From Budvicia aquatica DSM 5075 = ATCC 35567 (GTDB lineage: Bacteria; Pseudomonadota; Gammaproteobacteria; Enterobacterales; Enterobacteriaceae), in the NCBI RefSeq assembly GCF_000427805.1, contig NZ_KE386588.1, forward strand, positions 177,881 through 241,880: a stretch of DNA of 64,000 nt, in the 5' to 3' direction. The notes below the pieces were generated by a model, which did no database searches, was not told the DNA's origin, and saw only the letters and a list, made by a program, of their open reading frames with translations. The position numbers and the translations under genes are program-made. This document shows positions 59,146 to 64,000 of the stretch, one piece after another. Within the stretch, counting starts at the first letter, position 1. The number at the start of each line of letters is the position of its first letter.

Positions 59146-59532
59146 TTATTTGCTGCTATGCTTATTTTTATAGTCCGCGATAGCTGCCTTAATTGCATCT
59201 TCTGCCAGAATAGAGCAGTGGATTTTAACCGGTGGCAATGCCAGCTCTTCCGCAATTTCAGTATTCTTGATGGCACCAGCCTGATCCAGTGATTTGCCTT
59301 TAACCCACTCGGTTACCAGCGAACTGGAAGCAATTGCTGAACCACAGCCATAAGTTTTGAAACGCGCATCTTCAATAATACCTGCATCGTTAACTTTAAT
59401 CTGCAATTTCATTACGTCACCACAAGCGGGTGCGCCAACCATACCGCTACCAACGGTAGGATCTTCATTATCAAAAGAGCCCACGTTACGTGGATTCTCG
59501 TAGTGCTCTATTACTTTGTCACTGTAAGCCAT
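59146..59532 (-). CDS. iscU: Iron-sulfur scaffold IscU
   Basis: 128 residues. Cluster-binding Cys in PACGDVM (37), TYGCGSA (63) and IHCSIL (106); the HscA recognition motif LPPVK directly precedes the last one. Clusters are built here with sulfur from IscS. Confidence 0.99.
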   Translation of the reverse strand: MAYSDKVIEHYENPRNVGSFDNEDPTVGSGMVGAPACGDVMKLQIKVNDAGIIEDARFKTYGCGSAIASSSLVTEWVKGKSLDQAGAIKNTEIAEELALPPVKIHCSILAEDAIKAAIADYKNKHSSK

Positions 59533-59586
59533 GATATTACTCCTGCTTTTGACCGCGCCACCGATAATGACGCGATATTAAGTCAA

Positions 59587-60801
59587 TTAATGGTGAGACC
59601 ACTCGATGGTGCTGATATCTACACCCTGCTTAAACATATCCCAAAGAGGAGACAAATCACGCAAACGGCCAATTGATCTCTTAACTAAATCAATTGTGTA
59701 GTCAATTTCTTCTTCTGTGGTAAAGCGACCCAAAGAGAAACGGATCGAGCTATGAGCCAATTCATCACTCATTCCCAAAGCGCGTAAAACATAAGACGGC
59801 TCTAAGCTGGCAGAAGTACAGGCTGAACCTGAAGAAACGGCTAAATCTTTCAGTGCCATAATTAAAGATTCACCTTCAACGTAGTTAAAACTAACGTTGA
59901 GGATGTTAGAAACGCCTTGCTCAAGGCAGCCGTTCAAATGAGTCTCTTCAATATCTTTCAGACCGTTCCACAGGCGATCGCGCAACCCACGGATACGGGC
60001 CATATCGGAGTCCATATCTTCTTTAGCAATACGATAAGCTTCGCCCATACCAACAATTTGGTGTACAGGTAGCGTACCTGAACGCATACCACGTTCGTGG
60101 CCGCCACCGTGCATTTGAGCTTCAATTCTGATACGAGGTTTACGGCGAACGTACAGAGCACCGATACCTTTAGGACCATAAATTTTATGTGCAGAGAAAG
60201 ACATTAAATCGACTTTAAGCTGAGACAGATCGATCGGTAATTTACCGACGCTTTGTGTCGCATCAACATGGAAGATAATGCCACGGCTACGGCACATTTC
60301 ACCGATAGTCGCGATATCCTGAACCACACCGATTTCATTATTTACGTGCATGATAGAAACCACCGAGGTGTCTTCACGCATCGCCGCTTCAAGCTCTTTC
60401 AGGTCAATGATGCCATTAGCCTGTGGCGCTAAATAAGTCACTTCATAACCTTCGCGCTCTAACTGGCGACAGGTATCCAGAACCGCTTTATGCTCGGTTT
60501 TGCTGGTAATGATGTGCTTACCTTTCTTCTGATAAAAGTTAGCTGCGCCTTTAATACCTAGGTTATCAGCCTCTGTGGCACCAGAAGTAAAAACAATTTC
60601 ACGCGGATCTGCGCCAACCAAATCAGCAATTTGATTACGGGCAATATCAACAGCCTCTTCAGCCTGCCAGCCAAAACGGTGGGACCGGGAAGCCGGATTG
60701 CCGAAGATGCCATCAAGGGTTAAGTACTGCATCATCTTCTCAGCAACACGCGGATCGACCGGAGTTGTTGCAGAGTAGTCTAGGTAGATAGGTAATTTCA
60801 T
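59587..60801 (-). CDS. iscS: Cysteine desulfurase IscS
   Basis: 404 residues. PLP-dependent class V aminotransferase fold; the PLP lysine is in [12 protein letters not shown] (about 206) and the active-site Cys in [14 protein letters not shown] (about 328). It provides sulfur for clusters and for tRNA thiolation. It follows iscR by 48 bases. Confidence 0.99.
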   Translation of the reverse strand: MKLPIYLDYSATTPVDPRVAEKMMQYLTLDGIFGNPASRSHRFGWQAEEAVDIARNQIADLVGADPREIVFTSGATEADNLGIKGAANFYQKKGKHIITSKTEHKAVLDTCRQLEREGYEVTYLAPQANGIIDLKELEAAMREDTSVVSIMHVNNEIGVVQDIATIGEMCRSRGIIFHVDATQSVGKLPIDLSQLKVDLMSFSAHKIYGPKGIGALYVRRKPRIRIEAQMHGGGHERGMRSGTLPVHQIVGMGEAYRIAKEDMDSDMARIRGLRDRLWNGLKDIEETHLNGCLEQGVSNILNVSFNYVEGESLIMALKDLAVSSGSACTSASLEPSYVLRALGMSDELAHSSIRFSLGRFTTEEEIDYTIDLVKRSIGRLRDLSPLWDMFKQGVDISTIEWSHH

Positions 60802-60849
60802 TCTTTGCTCCGTACATTACTTCAAAATAATGCAAATAATCACTGGCGA

Positions 60850-61353
60850 TTAAGCGCGCAGATTGATTTTTTTCGCTTCATCGAATAGACGATGAGAACT
60901 GGTTGCTGAACCTTGAGTATCATTATTTTGACGGTCAGCAACATCGAGTATTTCTTGATTTTTTACCAGCTCAGCCAGAGTAATATCATTGAGGAAGCTA
61001 CTGATCCGCTCGCTGAGATCGTGCCACAACGTATGGGTTAAACAACGGGTGCCGCTTTGGCATCCACCGCGCCCCATACAACGAGTAGCATCTACTGATT
61101 CGTCTACTGCACTAATTACAGAACCTACTGCAATTTCAGCAGGATTTCTTCCCAACAGATAACCACCGCCGGGCCCGCGCACGCTACTGACTAACCCATT
61201 TTTACGCAAACGGGAAAACAATTGCTCAAGATACGACAAAGAAATCCCCTGACGTTCGGAAATATCAGCTAAGGGGACAGGTCCTTCTTGAGAATGTAAA
61301 GCCACGTCCAACATGGCGGTTACTGCATAGCGACCCTTTGAAGTCAGTCTCAT
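60850..61353 (-). CDS. iscR: Iron-sulfur regulator IscR
   Basis: 167 residues (162 in E. coli). Rrf2-family winged helix starting [20 protein letters not shown]. The [2Fe-2S] ligands are the three Cys of [14 protein letters not shown] (about 92, 98, 104) plus a nearby His. The holo-form represses its own operon. Two well-formed binding sites lie upstream at 61395-61444. Confidence 0.98.
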   Translation of the reverse strand: MRLTSKGRYAVTAMLDVALHSQEGPVPLADISERQGISLSYLEQLFSRLRKNGLVSSVRGPGGGYLLGRNPAEIAVGSVISAVDESVDATRCMGRGGCQSGTRCLTHTLWHDLSERISSFLNDITLAELVKNQEILDVADRQNNDTQGSATSSHRLFDEAKKINLRA

Positions 61354-61394
61354 TGATAATGCCCATCTGTTAGTGAATATGCAGATAGTTTGGC

Positions 61395-61444
61395 ATTCCC
61401 AACTATTTCAGTCAACTATTTAGTTGACTATTTTAGTCAGGTAT
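61395..61444 (-). promoter_or_regulatory. Two tandem type 1 IscR binding sites
   Basis: On the minus strand one 25-base site spans 61420-61444 with TGACTAAAATAGTCAACTA and a second spans 61395-61419 with TTGACTGAAATAGTTG. By my count they match the E. coli type 1 consensus at 24 and 23 of 25 positions. They touch end to end, 41 bases upstream of the iscR ATG. Confidence 0.85.
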
Positions 61445-61552
61445 TATTTCGATGACTAAAACACGCAACAACAATGGGCTAGAACGACTGAAAACAATGT
61501 GTGGTCGCTATTGTCGCGCGTATTGTAACAATTGAAAAGGCGTTAAAGGGTA

Positions 61553-62326
61553 TTATTTATGCCTATTTCTGTCATCCGGATTATCAATCGCACTCAAAAT
61601 CCCCCGCAGGATATTAATTTCCTGACTTTCGGGCCGAGAACGGTTAATTAAACGGCGAAGTTTATTCATCACCTGTCCCGGATGGGAAGCTCGAATAAAA
61701 CCGATATCAAGCAATACAGTTTCCAGATGCTGATAGAAACGTTCAAGATCCTCCGCTAAGGGATAAACCTCTGCTTCAGTCGGCTGTGGTTCAGCATGAT
61801 TAGCCTGTTGGTCAAGCCACGCCACCCGAATTTCATAAGCTAGAATTTGTACTGCCATTGCTAAGTTTAGCGAACTGTAATCAGGGTTAGCCGGAATAGC
61901 GACGTGATAATGACATTTCTGTAGCTCGTCATTGGTTAAACCGACACGCTCACGGCCAAAGACTAAAGCAACCGGCGCCTGAGCGGCTTCTTGGGTCATT
62001 TTGACTCCACACTCACGCGGTTCCAACATTGGCCATTGTAAGGTTCGCGATCGGGCACTGGTACCTACCACCAAGCGACAGCCAACTAAGGCTTCATCCA
62101 GCGTATCGACAATTGAAGCCTTACCAATAATATCGCTGGCGCCCGCGGCGAGGGCAATAGCCTGAGAGTCCGGCCGGACTAATGGATTAACTAAATATAA
62201 GTTGGTCAGTCCCATGGTTTTCATGGCCCGGGCAGTAGAGCCCATATTGCCGGTATGAGAAGTTTCAACCAAAACAATGCGGATATTGTCTAATCCGGTG
62301 ATTATCTGTGACGTAAGCTCTGACAT
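61553..62326 (-). CDS. trmJ: tRNA Cm32/Um32 methyltransferase
   Basis: 257 residues from ATG 62326; E. coli TrmJ has 246 and begins at the equivalent of [16 protein letters not shown], so the exact start is unsure. SPOUT-class knot motifs are seen in [17 protein letters not shown] and [14 protein letters not shown]. It 2'-O-methylates position 32 of tRNAs. Divergent from suhB, as in E. coli. Confidence 0.96.
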   Translation of the reverse strand: MSELTSQIITGLDNIRIVLVETSHTGNMGSTARAMKTMGLTNLYLVNPLVRPDSQAIALAAGASDIIGKASIVDTLDEALVGCRLVVGTSARSRTLQWPMLEPRECGVKMTQEAAQAPVALVFGRERVGLTNDELQKCHYHVAIPANPDYSSLNLAMAVQILAYEIRVAWLDQQANHAEPQPTEAEVYPLAEDLERFYQHLETVLLDIGFIRASHPGQVMNKLRRLINRSRPESQEINILRGILSAIDNPDDRNRHK

Positions 62327-62398
62327 AGGAACAAAATTCTGCGCGCTAAAAGTTGTGGAGAAGAATGGTAACACAGCCTATGTATTTTGCCGATCCTC

Positions 62399-62441
62399 TG
62401 GTATACTTTGCGCCGTTTTAAGTTTCTCCTGTTCTTTAACA
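62399..62441 (+). promoter_or_regulatory. suhB promoter and boxA-like leader
   Basis: An extended -10 element TGGTATACT at 62399-62407. In the leader, TGTTCTTTAACA (62430-62441) differs at one base from the rRNA boxA TGCTCTTTAACA. In E. coli a boxA in the suhB leader lets the Nus factor complex, including SuhB, repress suhB expression; the same loop is likely here. Confidence 0.7.
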
Positions 62442-62458
62442 TTTAGTGGAAGATACCC

Positions 62459-63262
62459 ATGCATCCTATGCTGAACATAGCCGTACGCGCTGCGCGCAAG
62501 GCCGGTAACCTGATCGCCAAGTTTTATGAAACACCTGACGCCGTTGAAGCAAGCCAAAAAGGTGACAACGATTTCGTTACTAACGTTGATCGCGAAGCTG
62601 AACATTTAATTATTGAAGTGATTCGCAAAGCTTACCCTCAACACACCATCATCAGCGAGGAACGCGGTGAAATGGCCGGAGAAGATCCGGACGTTCAATG
62701 GATTATCGATCCACTAGATGGCACCACCAATTTCATCAGACGCCTTCCACATTTTTGTGTCTCTATCGCCGTTCGCGTTAAAGGCCGTACCGAAGTTGCC
62801 GTTGTTTATGACCCAATGCGCAATGAACTCTTTACCTCTACCCGCGGTCAGGGTGCTCAACTAAACGGTTACCGCCTGCGCGGTTCAAATGCTAAAGATC
62901 TTTCCGGTACTATTCTTGCTACGGGTTTCCCGTTCAAACTGAAGCAACACTCAGCAACCTATATCAATATTGTGGGTAAATTATTTACTCAATGCGCCGA
63001 CTTCCGTCGCACCGGTTCAGCTGCGTTAGATCTGGCATACGTCGCCTCTTCTCGCGTTGACGGCTTTTTTGAGATTGGTCTGAAACCTTGGGATTTTGCT
63101 GCCGGAGAGTTACTGGTTCGCGAGTCTGGTGGTATTGTGACTGACTTTGTTGGCGGCCATAATTCGTATGTTTCTGGCAACATCGTTGCAGGAAACCCGC
63201 GGGTAGTGAAAGCGCTGCTTTCCACCATGCGTGACGAACTGAGTGATGCACTTAAGCGTTAA
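62459..63262 (+). CDS. suhB: Inositol monophosphatase / Nus factor SuhB
   Basis: 267 residues, as in E. coli. The metal-binding motif WIIDPLDGTTNF (about residues 81-92) and the second signature WDFAAGELLVRESGG (about 214-228) are intact. SuhB hydrolyses inositol phosphates and also joins the rRNA antitermination complex. GGAAG precedes the ATG; a boxA-like element lies in the leader. Confidence 0.98.
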   Translation: MHPMLNIAVRAARKAGNLIAKFYETPDAVEASQKGDNDFVTNVDREAEHLIIEVIRKAYPQHTIISEERGEMAGEDPDVQWIIDPLDGTTNFIRRLPHFCVSIAVRVKGRTEVAVVYDPMRNELFTSTRGQGAQLNGYRLRGSNAKDLSGTILATGFPFKLKQHSATYINIVGKLFTQCADFRRTGSAALDLAYVASSRVDGFFEIGLKPWDFAAGELLVRESGGIVTDFVGGHNSYVSGNIVAGNPRVVKALLSTMRDELSDALKR

Positions 63263-63270
63263 TCATTTTA

Positions 63271-63306
63271 TTATCGGGCAATAAATATAGTGTTATTGCC
63301 CGATAA
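63271..63306. terminator. Terminator between suhB and the glycerophosphodiesterase gene
   Basis: TTATCGGGCAATAA (63271-63284) pairs perfectly with TTATTGCCCGATAA (63293-63306). Symmetrical, so it may serve both convergent genes. Confidence 0.85.
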
Positions 63307-63344
63307 GCCTCTTAATCCTCAAAGGCAAAAGATCGACCAAGCAC

Positions 63345-64000
63345 CTAGCGTGAAAAATTCTGGGCAAAATCAGTAAAAATCCCATCGACTCCCCAGTTAA
63401 ACAGCTCATTAGCCCTATCTTTGGCGTTCACCGTCCAGACATTGACTTTATACCCTCGATCCTTAAACATTTTGACCTGTTCGCGAGTTAATCCATCGTT
63501 TTGCGGATGGATATATTGCGCCCCGGTCCACTCCATAATCACATGCCAGTCATCATTTAAAGTCTGATTTTCAAACAGGCAAGCGATTGGGGCTTCAGGT
63601 CGGATTTTTTTAAATTCGGCTAGAAGAATGGGGTTAAAGCTAGAGATAATATATTCACGTTCAGGAGCAAGCTGTTCTAGCGCCGCGTTCAGCCCATCGA
63701 GTAAATCACGGCTAGCCTGAACGTTAGACTCACAAGATTTGATTTCAATATTGGCATTCAGCTTATAGCGATTCATGACCTCAATCAGTTGATCTAAGGT
63801 CGGTATGGGTTCTTCCAAATAATCGTGACTAAACCAGCTACCGGCATCAATATCAGCGAGGTCTTGTTTATTTATATCAAATAGCAGGCCGGAACGGTTA
63901 GTACAGCGATCCAGCGTTGAGTCATGGGAAACGACAATGGTACCGTCGTGCAGAATATCGATATCACACTCAAACCAACCAACACGGTAATCGGCACAGA
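63345..64000 (-). CDS. Glycerophosphodiester phosphodiesterase, partial
   Basis: The frame is open from the stop at 63345 to the right edge, so the start and the HRG motif are missing. The visible part begins with WFECDIDILHDG and SHDSTLDRCTNRSG, the metal-binding region of the GDPD family, and continues with NANIEIKSCE, FNPILLAEF and the end NWGVDGIFTDFAQNF. It cleaves glycerophosphodiesters to glycerol-3-phosphate and an alcohol, and no signal peptide can be judged. The E. coli cytosolic enzyme is UgpQ, but no ugp transporter gene is next to it here. Confidence 0.88.
   Translation of the reverse strand, partial: CADYRVGWFECDIDILHDGTIVVSHDSTLDRCTNRSGLLFDINKQDLADIDAGSWFSHDYLEEPIPTLDQLIEVMNRYKLNANIEIKSCESNVQASRDLLDGLNAALEQLAPEREYIISSFNPILLAEFKKIRPEAPIACLFENQTLNDDWHVIMEWTGAQYIHPQNDGLTREQVKMFKDRGYKVNVWTVNAKDRANELFNWGVDGIFTDFAQNFSR

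Noticed and set aside
1-64000. CRISPR arrays, tRNA and rRNA genes
   Set aside because: No regularly spaced repeats and no tRNA or rRNA sequence were recognised on reading both strands; a dedicated tRNA scan was not possible.

Overview
The window is chromosomal DNA of an enterobacterium (order Enterobacterales). The gene order suhB-trmJ-iscRSUA-hscBA-fdx-iscX-pepB, yfhM-pbpC, ndk-rlmN-pilW-rodZ-ispG-hisS-yfgM-bamB-der, yfgJ, xseA and guaBA follows the E. coli backbone, but base composition is AT-richer, pilW is present, and foreign cassettes interrupt the order. The nearest guess is the Budviciaceae/Yersinia side of the order (inference from memory only; no search was run).

Left part (1-8.1 kb): two exported proteins of unknown role (a partial helical-repeat protein and a DUF3142 protein), an MFS transporter, a TetR regulator with a clear palindromic operator coupled to a DUF418-type membrane protein, and a DUF4056 lipoprotein. 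Accessory block (8.1-18.4 kb): a HigBA-type toxin-antitoxin pair with twin operators, scars of a phage baseplate gene and an ankyrin gene, a small membrane protein, an M20 amidohydrolase with a GPH-family symporter, and a two-gene unit (901-residue helical protein plus SWIM zinc-finger protein). A degraded direct repeat of about 570 bp brackets the amidohydrolase/symporter cassette. The block ends at the 3' side of guaA.

Middle (18.4-41 kb): guaBA (GMP synthesis), xseA, then a TPR protein, an HSP90-family ATPase, yfgJ and an AEC transporter in one direction, a KefB/C-type antiporter, der, and the run bamB-yfgM-hisS-ispG-rodZ-pilW-rlmN-ndk (outer-membrane assembly, isoprenoid precursor synthesis, cell shape, tRNA charging, RNA modification).

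Between ndk and pbpC (41.1-45.4 kb) lies a catabolic cassette: FCD/GntR regulator, an ApnO-like oxidoisomerase, an OiaC-like TIM-barrel decarboxylase and an MFS permease, best read as a D-apionate pathway. Three copies of one sequence motif upstream may be operators.

Right part (45.7-64 kb): pbpC and yfhM (peptidoglycan repair and periplasmic macroglobulin), an SseB-like protein, pepB, the complete isc-hsc iron-sulfur assembly operon under two tandem IscR sites, trmJ, suhB with a boxA-like leader, and a partial glycerophosphodiesterase. Three intergenic copies of a palindromic repeat family (TATACCC ends) are scattered through the window.
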